Source: an uncultured Eubacteriales bacterium
Lineage (GTDB): Bacteria > Bacillota > Clostridia > Christensenellales > Aristaeellaceae
NCBI GenBank assembly: GCA_900315315.1
Contig: OMYT01000021.1
Location: 1-56,696, forward strand
Length of the DNA: 56,696 nucleotides
Direction: 5' to 3'
In this document: one piece after another, positions 47,558-55,388 of the stretch
Position numbering within the stretch: position 1 is the stretch's first letter
How the letters are laid out: every line of letters begins with the position of its first letter
The notes under the pieces: generated by a model
Seen by the model: only the letters and a program-made list of their open reading frames with translations
Told to the model about the DNA's origin: nothing
Database searches by the model: none
Translations under genes and position numbers: made by a program

Positions 47558-49474
47558 GTGAAACAGTACGATTCTTCTTCCATCCTGCCGGACGGCAGAA
47601 GCTACGAGTTCTGGGAAACCGACCCGGTATGGGAACGGGAGCTGTTTGTGGACGGTTCCGATCCGGCTGCGTCGGACGACAACGACGGCAGTGAGAGCGC
47701 GCCGTTCAGGACTATCAGCCGGGCGGCACAGTGTGCTGAGCCGGGGACCCGGGTGCGTATCCATGCGGGGACCTACCGTGAATGCGTCAGCCCCGCCGTG
47801 GGCGGGACAGATCCGGATCATATGATCTCCTATGAGGCTTTTGGGGACGGGAAGGTCATCGTGAGCGCTGCGGAGATTGTGACGGTCTTCAAACCCAGCG
47901 AAGGCTGGATGGTCTTCCGCAGCTGGGGCGCTCCCCAGCCGGAGAATGTGCATATCTGGGAGTATGACCTGGATCCGGACGTGTTCCGGGGCTACAACCC
48001 CTTCTGCGCGGTGAATATCCTGCATGACAGGCTGTTCATTGAGTATGACAAAACGGATATGACCACTTATCTTAACCGGCGGGGCTGCGTCTTCTGCGAC
48101 GGGGAACCGCTGAAGCAAGTGCCCCTGTATAACGGTCTGGGTCAGGAGGAGAACACCTACTGGGTGGAAGCCAACGGCATGAAAGTCCACTTCCGCCTGA
48201 AGGGAGACGCGGACCCGAAGGATCACCTCATCGAGGTTACGGTGCGGGAGCAGTGCTTCGCGCCGGAAAAAGAATTTCTGAACTATATCCGGGTGAAAGG
48301 ACTCACCTGTGAAAAGGCGGCGACCGGCGCACCGGTGCCGCAGCGGGGCGCAATCTCCGCGCACCGGGGACACCACTGGATCATTGAGGACTGCGAAGTG
48401 AACTGGTCCAACGGCGTGGCGATTGACGTGGGCAACGAATGCTGGCACCACACGCATACCGAGCATGAAGTGATCGGATACAGCGTGATCCGGCGGTGCA
48501 GGATCCGGGACGTGGGCGTATGCGGCATTGCCGGGATGTTCGCGGAACGGCTGCTGATCGAGGACAATGTGATCGAAGGCACCGGATGGCAGAAGATGGA
48601 ACTGAGCTGGGAGGCCGGGGCAATTAAGCTGCACAACAGTGTGAACGGGCTGATCCGGCGGAATATCTTCCGGAACACGTTCCGGGCGGACCATCTGTGG
48701 CTAGACTGCGGAAATGAGAACAACCGGATTACCGGCAATCTGTTCCTGAACGGGATTGAGCAGCGGGAAGCGATCTTCATCGAATGCACACGGGACGGGA
48801 TTAACCTGATCGACAACAATATCATCTGGAAGGTGGAAGGACGGTTTGACCCGGCAAAGATTCCGCAGGAACCCGGCTCTTCAGGATGGTACAAGCTGCG
48901 GGAGAATGATGTGGTAAACGGCTACGGGATTTACGGCGAGGGGACGGACCGGCTGCATATTTCCCATAACCTGATCGGGAAATGCCGTCACAGCGGGTAT
49001 TACATGAAGCCGGTGCCATTCCGGATGCACGGGATGGACCGGGGCGGTACGGGCCGGGATGCGAAGGTCATCAACAATATCTTTTACGACTGCGGGGAGG
49101 CGGCGATTGACTTCCCCACGCGGGACAATACGGCGGAGGGAAACCTCTACGTACGCATAACCGGCGGTTACCTTCGGGTGATGTATCCGGAACCGGAGGT
49201 TTGCCTGAACCTGCCGGCGTGGAAGGAATTCTGCGATTTCGACCGGGAAGGACAGAATGCCTGGTTTGATATCGATGTTGATGAAAAGACCGGAAAGATC
49301 ACCGTCCGGAAGGCGGATGACGGGCCGGCCGGGCTGCCGGTTCAGCTGCGGCGCCTGAACATGATCCGGGATCCGGAAGAAATCAAAAAAGTCAAGGCGG
49401 ATGAGGAACTGCCGGGCGGAGACGGGACGGATGTGATTCCGGGCCCCCTGTATGAATTCAGAATTCAGAATTAA
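47558..49474 (+). CDS. Cytoplasmic beta-helix glycosidase, GH120-like (beta-xylosidase)
   Basis: 638 residues without signal peptide, a right-handed parallel beta-helix. From memory of Thermoanaerobacterium GH120 XylC, the similarity includes FRGYNPF, IEVTVREQCFAPEKEFLNYI with VKGLTCEKAAT, and HHWIIEDCE. The catalytic Asp in LWLD aligns with D383 (HLWLDCG) and the acid/base Glu in FVEV with E409 (IFIECT). GH120 hydrolyses xylo-oligosaccharides. GTG start at 47558 with GGGAGG seven bases upstream. The last codons (FRIQN) and stop lie in an AATTCAGAATT repeat. Confidence 0.75.
   Translation: MKQYDSSSILPDGRSYEFWETDPVWERELFVDGSDPAASDDNDGSESAPFRTISRAAQCAEPGTRVRIHAGTYRECVSPAVGGTDPDHMISYEAFGDGKVIVSAAEIVTVFKPSEGWMVFRSWGAPQPENVHIWEYDLDPDVFRGYNPFCAVNILHDRLFIEYDKTDMTTYLNRRGCVFCDGEPLKQVPLYNGLGQEENTYWVEANGMKVHFRLKGDADPKDHLIEVTVREQCFAPEKEFLNYIRVKGLTCEKAATGAPVPQRGAISAHRGHHWIIEDCEVNWSNGVAIDVGNECWHHTHTEHEVIGYSVIRRCRIRDVGVCGIAGMFAERLLIEDNVIEGTGWQKMELSWEAGAIKLHNSVNGLIRRNIFRNTFRADHLWLDCGNENNRITGNLFLNGIEQREAIFIECTRDGINLIDNNIIWKVEGRFDPAKIPQEPGSSGWYKLRENDVVNGYGIYGEGTDRLHISHNLIGKCRHSGYYMKPVPFRMHGMDRGGTGRDAKVINNIFYDCGEAAIDFPTRDNTAEGNLYVRITGGYLRVMYPEPEVCLNLPAWKEFCDFDREGQNAWFDIDVDEKTGKITVRKADDGPAGLPVQLRRLNMIRDPEEIKKVKADEELPGGDGTDVIPGPLYEFRIQN
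49454..49474. repeat. AATTCAGAATT short repeat (copy D)
   Basis: Tandem GAATTCAGAATTCAGAATTA(A) giving the last residues and stop of the GH120-like gene. Confidence 0.6.
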
Positions 49475-49555
49475 ACAGAGATCAGAATCAGCGGAAATTC
49501 AGCGTTCGGGATTGTTTTTCAGAGAGGCGTTTAACAGGCGGAGGGAGAGATCATC

Positions 49556-51085
49556 ATGCTGAGACAGGTTAAGACGGAAAACGGCTGGGTCCGGGGCATT
49601 GAGGCGGCGGATCCGCGGATTACATCTTTCAAGGGGATTCCCTTTGCCGCGCCGCCGGTAGGGAAAAACCGGTGGAAGGCGCCGCAGCCCTGCGAAAACT
49701 GGGCCGGCATCCGGGACGCGAGCCGTTTTGCGCCGATCTCCATGCAATGGATCCCCGGCCTGGGAGACGATATTTACTGCCGCGAATGGCATGTGGATCC
49801 CGAGATTCCGATGGGGGAGGACTGCCTTTATCTGAATGTCTGGACCCCGGCAAAAAAGGCGGGGGAGAAGCTGCCGGTGCTGGTGTGGTTCTTCGGCGGC
49901 GGGCTGCAGTGCGGCTATCCCGCGGAAATGGAGTTTGACGGGGAACGGATTGCCCGCCGCGGCATCGTTGTGGTTACGGTGAATTACCGGGTGGGCGTTC
50001 TTGGATTCCTGACGCATCCGGAGCTGTCAAAGGAGCAGCCGGAGGCCCCGGCAAACTTCGGGAATCTTGACCAGCAGGCCGGCCTGAGATGGGTGCAGCG
50101 GAATATCGCGGCCTTCGGCGGAGATCCGGCAAAAGTTACGATTGCCGGGCAGAGCGCCGGCGGCGGCAGCGTCATGAGCCAGGTGGCCTGCCCGGACAAT
50201 GCGAGACTGTTCCGGAATGCCGTGGTGATGAGCGCGATGATTTTCGATCCCTACCTCCGGCGGGAGGTCGGGCGGCCGGAGAAGCTGAAAGACGCGGAAA
50301 AGAAGGGCGAGGAGTTCTTTGATTTCCTGGGCGTGAAGAGCCTGAAGGAAGCCCGGGCCATGGACGCGGTAACCCTGCAGCGCAGCTATGAGAAGTACAT
50401 GGAGAACCATATTCCGTTCTTCACCGTACAGGACGACCTTTTCTGCGTCGGTGACCCGATTGCCCTGTACCGGGAAGGAAAATGCGTTGATGTTGACATG
50501 ATGGCCGGGAACACCGGCGGCGAGTTCCTGAACGCCATCGACGCGAAGGATGAGAAGGAACTGGAAGCGGAAGCCCGCCGCCTCTTCGGGGAGAAGGCGG
50601 AGAGTTTCCTTGCGATTCCGGAAAGCCGGGAGAAGAAGGACGGACTCGGCTTTGCCCCGGTCAGCGGGATCGAGTGCACGGTCAAAGGCCTGCTGAAGGA
50701 TGTCGCGAAGAGCGGCCGCAGGGGCTGGTGCTACCTTTTCGATCCGGATATGCCCGGCTGGGACAATCCGGGCACCTTCCATTCTTCGGACCTGTGGTTC
50801 TGGTTCGAGACGCTTGCCAAGTGCTGGCGCCCCTTTGTCGGGAGGCATTATGACCTGGCGCGGCAGATGTGTGATTATTTCTGCAACTTTATCAAAGCAG
50901 GTGATCCGAACGGGAAGGATCTGAACGGGGAGAATCTCCCCCGGTGGGAATCCTGGACGGAGGAGACGCCGTGCACGATGCATTTTCTGAGGGACGGCGC
51001 GAAGCCGGTTACGGAGTTGCTGCCGCCGCTGAAGGCGTTTTTGTCGGACCGGATTATGGAGCGAATGAAAGGAATTCAGAATTAA
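49556..51085 (+). CDS. Type B carboxylesterase, probably acting on imported acyl-sugars
   Basis: 509 residues without signal peptide. Family features: FKGIPFAAPPVGKNRW, EDCLYLNVWTP, the oxyanion loop WFFGGGLQCGY, NYRVGVLGFL, FGNLDQQAGLRWVQRNI and the nucleophile elbow AGQSAGGGS (Ser 200); Glu in NTGGEFLN and His in TFHSSDLWFWF complete the triad. In this locus it probably removes acetyl or feruloyl groups from xylo-oligosaccharides (inference). RBS GGAGGGAG, ATG at 49556. Its C-terminal GIQN and stop come from a short repeat. Confidence 0.88.
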   Translation: MLRQVKTENGWVRGIEAADPRITSFKGIPFAAPPVGKNRWKAPQPCENWAGIRDASRFAPISMQWIPGLGDDIYCREWHVDPEIPMGEDCLYLNVWTPAKKAGEKLPVLVWFFGGGLQCGYPAEMEFDGERIARRGIVVVTVNYRVGVLGFLTHPELSKEQPEAPANFGNLDQQAGLRWVQRNIAAFGGDPAKVTIAGQSAGGGSVMSQVACPDNARLFRNAVVMSAMIFDPYLRREVGRPEKLKDAEKKGEEFFDFLGVKSLKEARAMDAVTLQRSYEKYMENHIPFFTVQDDLFCVGDPIALYREGKCVDVDMMAGNTGGEFLNAIDAKDEKELEAEARRLFGEKAESFLAIPESREKKDGLGFAPVSGIECTVKGLLKDVAKSGRRGWCYLFDPDMPGWDNPGTFHSSDLWFWFETLAKCWRPFVGRHYDLARQMCDYFCNFIKAGDPNGKDLNGENLPRWESWTEETPCTMHFLRDGAKPVTELLPPLKAFLSDRIMERMKGIQN

Positions 51086-51095
51086 GAATTCAGAA
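51072..51095. repeat. AATTCAGAATT short repeat (copy E)
   Basis: GAATTCAGAATTAA followed by GAATTCAGAA; the first unit holds the stop of the carboxylesterase gene. Confidence 0.6.
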
Positions 51096-51148
51096 CGAAG
51101 ATGCAGATGCAGGGGTACCGGATGTTCCAAAATGGAACGTCACAGTAT

Positions 51149-51213
51149 TGTAAGGAATATGTAACAATTAGTTCACAGGTTTCGTTGACAGAATGTTAGA
51201 TGACAGATATATT
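51149..51213 (+). promoter_or_regulatory. Promoter of the SH3 gene with a WalR/PhoP-like box
   Basis: TTGACA (51185-51190), 17-base spacer, TATATT (51208-51213). Nineteen bases before the -35, TGTAAG (51149-51154), five bases, then TGTAAC (51160-51165) form a direct repeat like the WalR/PhoP consensus TGTWAH-N5-TGTWAH (one mismatch). TGTAACAATTA at 51160-51170 recurs at 51242-51252 in the leader. Confidence 0.55.
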
Positions 51214-51314
51214 ACAAGTATGAGAAGAATCGGTCGGAAGGTGTAACAATTAAGCGAATGCCTTACTGAGCACCGGATGACGGACAGACTTCCCCGAAAA
51301 GGAGTGAATGCTGC

Positions 51315-51830
51315 GTGACTTCCAGAACCTGGATGCGTTTTCTGTGTCTGCTGCTGTGCCTGACGGTACTGCTCCCCTGTGTTTCGGCGATGGCGGAGAC
51401 AGCCAAGGTGAAGGTGAATCTGCTGCGCCTGCGGGCTGCGGCTTCCGATAAATCCAGGGTGCTTGACGCCTATGCCAAAGGAACCGAGGTCACGGTCCTG
51501 AAGAAGGGACCGGAGTGGACGAAGGTCAGGGTGCGTAACAAGACCGGATATATGATGACCAAAATGCTCACTTTCAAAAATTCTTCTTCCTCGAATTCCG
51601 GCAGCAGCAGCGGTTCAACGATGTACGTGGCGAAGGACTGCAGACTGTATCTCCGGGCAGAGCCGGATTCAAATTCCGAGATTCTCGGTACTTTCCGCGG
51701 CGGAACAGCCGTGACGGTCCTGAAAAAGGGCAAATACTGGTACAGGGTTTCCGTGAAGGGCCTGGAAGGTTACATGGGTAAGGAGTACCTGGTGGAGCAA
51801 AAGGGACAGACTGTTGAAGAGAACCTCTGA
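51315..51830 (+). CDS. Secreted protein with two SH3b domains
   Basis: 171 residues: signal peptide (FLCLLLCLTVLLPCVSAMA), then two SH3b units (KVNLLRLRAAASDKSRVLDA and DCRLYLRAEPDSNSEILGTF, each ending in GY-M and followed by VTVLKKG) joined by a Ser-rich linker. SH3b units bind cell-wall peptides; without a catalytic domain it may be a wall-anchored or sensing protein. The GTG at 51315 is chosen for its AAAAGGAG ribosome-binding site. Confidence 0.82.
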   Translation: MTSRTWMRFLCLLLCLTVLLPCVSAMAETAKVKVNLLRLRAAASDKSRVLDAYAKGTEVTVLKKGPEWTKVRVRNKTGYMMTKMLTFKNSSSSNSGSSSGSTMYVAKDCRLYLRAEPDSNSEILGTFRGGTAVTVLKKGKYWYRVSVKGLEGYMGKEYLVEQKGQTVEENL

Positions 51831-51862
51831 TACCTTTTCAGCCGGAAAGGAAATGACGCAAA

Positions 51863-51900
51863 AACAGCCGCTCACGATGTGGGCGGCTGTTGATTTTACA
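51863..51900 (+). terminator. Terminator of the SH3b gene
   Basis: AACAGCCGC (51863-51871) pairs with GCGGCTGTT (51883-51891), followed by GATTTTA. The T-rich tail overlaps the -35 of the next promoter. Confidence 0.75.
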
Positions 51901-51923
51901 ACCGTGGACTGCGGTGATATAAT
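51895..51923 (+). promoter_or_regulatory. Promoter of the LRR protein gene
   Basis: TTTACA (51895-51900), 17-base spacer, TATAAT (51918-51923) with TGA before it. Confidence 0.65.
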
Positions 51924-51958
51924 GATCCGGTTAAGAAATTGTTTTACCGGAGGTTCCG

Positions 51959-52933
51959 ATGAGAAACAGACTGATCACCGCTTTGATGATTCTGACGGGC
52001 ATCCTGCTGATCTGCACCGGCGCGCTCGGCGAGGATGTGACCCTGACCGTGAACGGGCAGACGTTTACCTGCGCTGCCGACGTGACACAGATTGACCTGG
52101 GGGATGTGACCATCCCGGATACGGATGAGGACTACGCTGCCCTGCGGGCGTTCCTGGACAAGCTGCCCGGCCTGACGAAGGTGGACATGTTCTCCACGGA
52201 CATCTCCCCGGAGCGGCTGCTGGCGCTGGCTCCGGACTATCCGCAGATCAAGTTCGGCTGCACCATCATCATTCCCTGCCGCAACACCCTGCGCAAGGAC
52301 CGGCCGCCGCACCGCCTGCGGACGGATGATACCGCTTTTTCCACCCAGCACAACCTTTCCTCCTCTTCGCACGACGAGAGCGTATGGGAAGTACTGAAGT
52401 ACTGCCCGGACCTGCTGGCGCTGGATATCGGCCACAACAATACCATCAAGGATTATTCCTTCCTGAACTACGTGCCCAACCTGCGCGTGCTGATCATGTC
52501 CTTTAACCGGAACCAGCGGGGCGAGGAGGGACCGCCGATCGATATCTCACCGATCGGAAACATGAAGGATCTGGAATATCTGGAGATCTGCAAGAGCAAT
52601 ATCGCCGACATTTCGCCGCTGGCCAACTGCACGAAGCTGATGGACCTGAACATCGGGACCAACCATATCAAGGACCTGACCCCGCTTTACGGGCTCAAGT
52701 CCCTTCGCAAGCTTTTCCTGTTCAGCTGCCACAACTATTCGGGAAAAGCGATTCCCAAGGAGGAAGTCAAGGAACTGCAGGAGCACATTCCGGACTGCGT
52801 CATCAACAATACGCACCTCAACTGCGGCGGGCCCTGGAGACAGGGATCGCATTACCAGACGCTGGCATCCATGTTCAGTTATCAGATGCTTGACAAGCCC
52901 CAGGCTTACGAGCCTTTTGAAGACGAAGACTGA
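51959..52933 (+). CDS. Secreted leucine-rich repeat protein
   Basis: 324 residues: signal peptide (LITALMILTGILLICTGALG), an N-terminal domain of about 110 residues (LTVNGQTFTCAADVTQIDLG), then about five leucine-rich repeats of internalin-like pattern (LEYLEICKSNIADISPLANC, LMDLNIGTNHIKDLTPLYGL). Such domains mediate protein binding. No sortase motif or membrane anchor is present; it ends in an acidic YEPFEDED. Its last 28 bases overlap the end of the convergent Lgt-like gene. Confidence 0.82.
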   Translation: MRNRLITALMILTGILLICTGALGEDVTLTVNGQTFTCAADVTQIDLGDVTIPDTDEDYAALRAFLDKLPGLTKVDMFSTDISPERLLALAPDYPQIKFGCTIIIPCRNTLRKDRPPHRLRTDDTAFSTQHNLSSSSHDESVWEVLKYCPDLLALDIGHNNTIKDYSFLNYVPNLRVLIMSFNRNQRGEEGPPIDISPIGNMKDLEYLEICKSNIADISPLANCTKLMDLNIGTNHIKDLTPLYGLKSLRKLFLFSCHNYSGKAIPKEEVKELQEHIPDCVINNTHLNCGGPWRQGSHYQTLASMFSYQMLDKPQAYEPFEDED

Positions 52934-53847
52934 GTTTTCCCGGCCCACAGCCAGGCGGCAATCAGCCCGGCGGTGGTCAGCGCGAACACGATGACCGCGA
53001 GCAGGGCGATATCCGTATTCTCAGGCAGGGGAAAGAGATAAGGTTTATCCTGCACGAACTGCATCAGGGCATTCAGCCCCAGCAGCAGGACCGTAACAAT
53101 GAGCGGTCCTGCTTTTTTGATCTGCACCGTCCGGCGGATCATCAGGATCAGGAGAATCACGGCGCAGAGCACCTGCTCCAGATGAATGAAGCTGATGATA
53201 AACGGGATCCAGGAGGAAGTGGTGCAGAGCATCTCCAGGAAAATCATGACAGCGCACAGGATAAAGGCCGCGCTTTCGAAACGGTATCCGGGCGCTGCCG
53301 GCTTCTTTGAAAGCGTCAGCCACAGGGCGCACAGCAAAGCGGCCAGCGCCATGAACGTTGAGATGGACAGATCGGGAAGCCCCCAGCCGTTAAGGATTGC
53401 GAAAGGCCAGACAGCGGGCAGAAAAGCGGGCATCTCGCCCAGGTTGATAAAGCCGAATCCCGTCTCGGCCAACCGGGCAAAGGCGATGAGGATACAGCCG
53501 GGAACGGCCATCGCGTCCAGGGCGGGCTTTGCCTCCGCCCGGCTGACTTTCGCGGCGATGAAGGTGCCCAGGGCAAAACCGACGCAGCCGCCGGTAAAGG
53601 ACATTTCATCCGGCCGGAGGGAAAAGACCGTCTCCCCGTCAAGGCTTCCGCCGTTGAAGATCAGGTTCGGCACAAGGAAAAAGAACCTGGCGCCGACGAC
53701 GGCCAGGATCGTGCCGAAGACAACCGAGAGCGGCGCGCACAGCAGCTTCAGGCCGGCTTTTTTCAGAGAAAAGGCATAAAGGAGGCCGAACACAAGCAGC
53801 CCGGCCGCATACAGGCCCCAGACCAGGCCCGGATTCTGAAAGTCCAT
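52906..53847 (-). CDS. Lgt-like multi-pass membrane protein, probably not a standard diacylglyceryl transferase
   Basis: 313 residues with about eight membrane segments. The block EMSFTGGCVGFALGTFIAAK, then ARLAETGFGFINLGEMPAFL, matches the pattern of prolipoprotein diacylglyceryl transferase (SFHGGxxG then GRxGNFxNxE). The essential His of HGG is Thr, and the GRxGNF loop is changed. It may act on another lipid-linked substrate or be inactive. Four bases after the NAGPA-type gene on the same strand, so they are probably made together. ATG at 53847. Confidence 0.6.
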   Translation of the reverse strand: MDFQNPGLVWGLYAAGLLVFGLLYAFSLKKAGLKLLCAPLSVVFGTILAVVGARFFFLVPNLIFNGGSLDGETVFSLRPDEMSFTGGCVGFALGTFIAAKVSRAEAKPALDAMAVPGCILIAFARLAETGFGFINLGEMPAFLPAVWPFAILNGWGLPDLSISTFMALAALLCALWLTLSKKPAAPGYRFESAAFILCAVMIFLEMLCTTSSWIPFIISFIHLEQVLCAVILLILMIRRTVQIKKAGPLIVTVLLLGLNALMQFVQDKPYLFPLPENTDIALLAVIVFALTTAGLIAAWLWAGKTQSSSSKGS

Positions 53848-53851
53848 TGTT

Positions 53852-54835
53852 TTACAGTCCCTCCGCGGAAACGAAATAGATCACATCCTGCAGCTTCCGG
53901 ACGGATTTGTTCGGCCTTCCGTTGATCCGGTCACCGTGGAAGAAGAGCATCGCGGAATCGCCGCCGTCGAGATTGTAGGCGGTCTGTACGTCTTCCTGGG
54001 CGCAAAGGCGGGCGAAATCCAGCAGGGTCAGGCCGGTGTTCTGCCTGAGATCGTAACCGGTTCCGCTTCTGTAGGGCCCGCTGCAGCAGATGATTTTGTA
54101 ATGCAGGGGACCGGCCTGGCAGATGGCGATGCGGGAGCGCTCGTTCTCAAAGGCCATGTTCAGCCACCAGTCGGCATGTTCAAAGTCATCCACGCCCTTC
54201 CCGTCCCTGACCAGGGCAGGCCCGAAGCACAGGGAGTTCAGGATGCGCTTGCCGTTCCAGCGCATGTTTTCGATGTCTCCCTTTTTGGCCAGGTGGACAA
54301 TATGGAAGTCACCGTCTTCGTCAATAATCAGGATATCCATGAGTTTGGCGTGCCAATGGTCGTCTGTATCCAGGTTATCCTTATACAGGGCGCCCTGGCG
54401 AACATAGTACCCGAAGCCTTTTTTCTCCACGCCGAAGGTGAAATCGCCGTTCAGGCCGACCACGGCATTCAGCAGGGTGCACAGCGCCACGCCGTCCATC
54501 TCGGCGCTGCGCAGGAAATTGCCGGAGGCGGAGGCGGTCCGCAGCTGGGAGGGATCCGCGATGACAATGTCGGCCACCCAGTAGTCGCACTGGTCCTCAA
54601 ACCGCTTGGTTTCAATATTTACACGGATGGTGCTGTCCTCATAGGAGGTTTCGGTATAGGCAGACTCGACTGCATGGGGATCGATCACGGACAGATCGAT
54701 CGGCAGCTTATAGTCCGTCCGGTCGGAAAAGTCCAGACTGTCCAGCTCCTTATCCCCCCAGGTAGCCGCGCTCAGAAGAGGCAGCAGAACCGCCAGACCC
54801 AGCGCCGCAAGCCGTTTTCCAACAGAGTTTCTCAT
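53852..54835 (-). CDS. Secreted phosphodiester glycosidase (NAGPA) domain protein
   Basis: 327 residues with signal peptide (RLAALGLAVLLPLLSAATWG) and the NAGPA domain: LNAVVGLNGDFTFG, FGPALVRDGKG and the diagnostic AYNLDGGDSAMLFFHGDRIN near 283-302. It resembles the protein at 10753, but with little sequence identity outside these blocks. A role in trimming or binding phosphodiester-linked wall glycans is likely (inference). Followed at four bases by the Lgt-like gene. Confidence 0.82.
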   Translation of the reverse strand: MRNSVGKRLAALGLAVLLPLLSAATWGDKELDSLDFSDRTDYKLPIDLSVIDPHAVESAYTETSYEDSTIRVNIETKRFEDQCDYWVADIVIADPSQLRTASASGNFLRSAEMDGVALCTLLNAVVGLNGDFTFGVEKKGFGYYVRQGALYKDNLDTDDHWHAKLMDILIIDEDGDFHIVHLAKKGDIENMRWNGKRILNSLCFGPALVRDGKGVDDFEHADWWLNMAFENERSRIAICQAGPLHYKIICCSGPYRSGTGYDLRQNTGLTLLDFARLCAQEDVQTAYNLDGGDSAMLFFHGDRINGRPNKSVRKLQDVIYFVSAEGL

Positions 54836-54874
54836 GCCTCGAACACCATTCCTTCGTCATATTGCGTATCTAAT

Positions 54875-54903
54875 ATCCTATCATATCCGGGAACCCTTCG
54901 CAA
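54875..54903 (-). promoter_or_regulatory. Possible promoter of the NAGPA/Lgt-like pair
   Basis: Minus strand TTGCGA (54903-54898), 17-base spacer, TAGGAT (54880-54875). Confidence 0.4.
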
Positions 54904-55038
54904 GGGGAAGAAAGCCGGGGGTGTGACATTCCGGAACCCGTCTTGAATATCCTGATGAATTATGGTAACCTCTGATTAACAGATCCGACCCGATCGGATC
55001 AGATGTGTTCCCCATCCTCCGCATGGGAGGTGCGGGGG

Positions 55039-55050
55039 CTGAATTCTGAA
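55039..55050. repeat. AATTCAGAATT short repeat (copy F, inverted)
   Basis: CTGAATTCTGAA, opposite orientation to copies C-E, just before the ribosome-binding site of the small protein gene. Confidence 0.45.
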
Positions 55051-55072
55051 AAAGGAAAAGGAGAAAACGGAG

Positions 55073-55267
55073 ATGAAAACGATCGAGGAACTGTTCAATG
55101 AAGTAAAGGCGAACGAGAAACTGAAGGAAGAAGGGATTGCGGCGATCCAGGAAGGGAAGCTGGGGGCTTTTATGAAGGCCCACGGCTGTGATGCCTCGGA
55201 GAAAGACGCGATCGCGTATGTGAAGGCGAGGGCGGAAAAAGCAGGCATTCCCCTGTTCTTCCTGTGA
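55073..55267 (+). CDS. Small helical protein, possibly Nif11-like
   Basis: 64 residues, MKTIEELFNEVKANEKLKEE at the start and ARAEKAGIPLFFL at the end. The pattern of an N-terminal helix with L-x(2)-L-x(3)-N/D-x-x-L, then LGAFMKAHGCDASEKDAIAY, resembles Nif11-type leader domains, but there is no GG cleavage motif or core peptide, so a RiPP precursor is doubtful. A GGAG ribosome-binding site precedes ATG 55073. The leader holds two small hairpins (GATCCGA-TCGGATC near 54982 and CCTCC-GGAGG near 55016). A terminator follows at 55301. Confidence 0.6.
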   Translation: MKTIEELFNEVKANEKLKEEGIAAIQEGKLGAFMKAHGCDASEKDAIAYVKARAEKAGIPLFFL

Positions 55268-55300
55268 TCTTTAAGATCCGGGGTTTTTGAACGGCACAAA

Positions 55301-55339
55301 ATGAAAAAGGGGCTGTCATAAGCGGCAGCTCCTCTTCAT
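55301..55339. terminator. Bidirectional terminator between the small gene and murG
   Basis: ATGAAAAAGGGGCTG (55301-55315) pairs with CAGCTCCTCTTCAT (55326-55339) with G-U pairs. On the minus strand CCCCTTTTTCATTTT gives a U-run for murG. Confidence 0.65.
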
Positions 55340-55388
55340 TTGGTCAAAAACCGACAATCTCACAGGATTCCGGCGTACAGCCTTTGCT

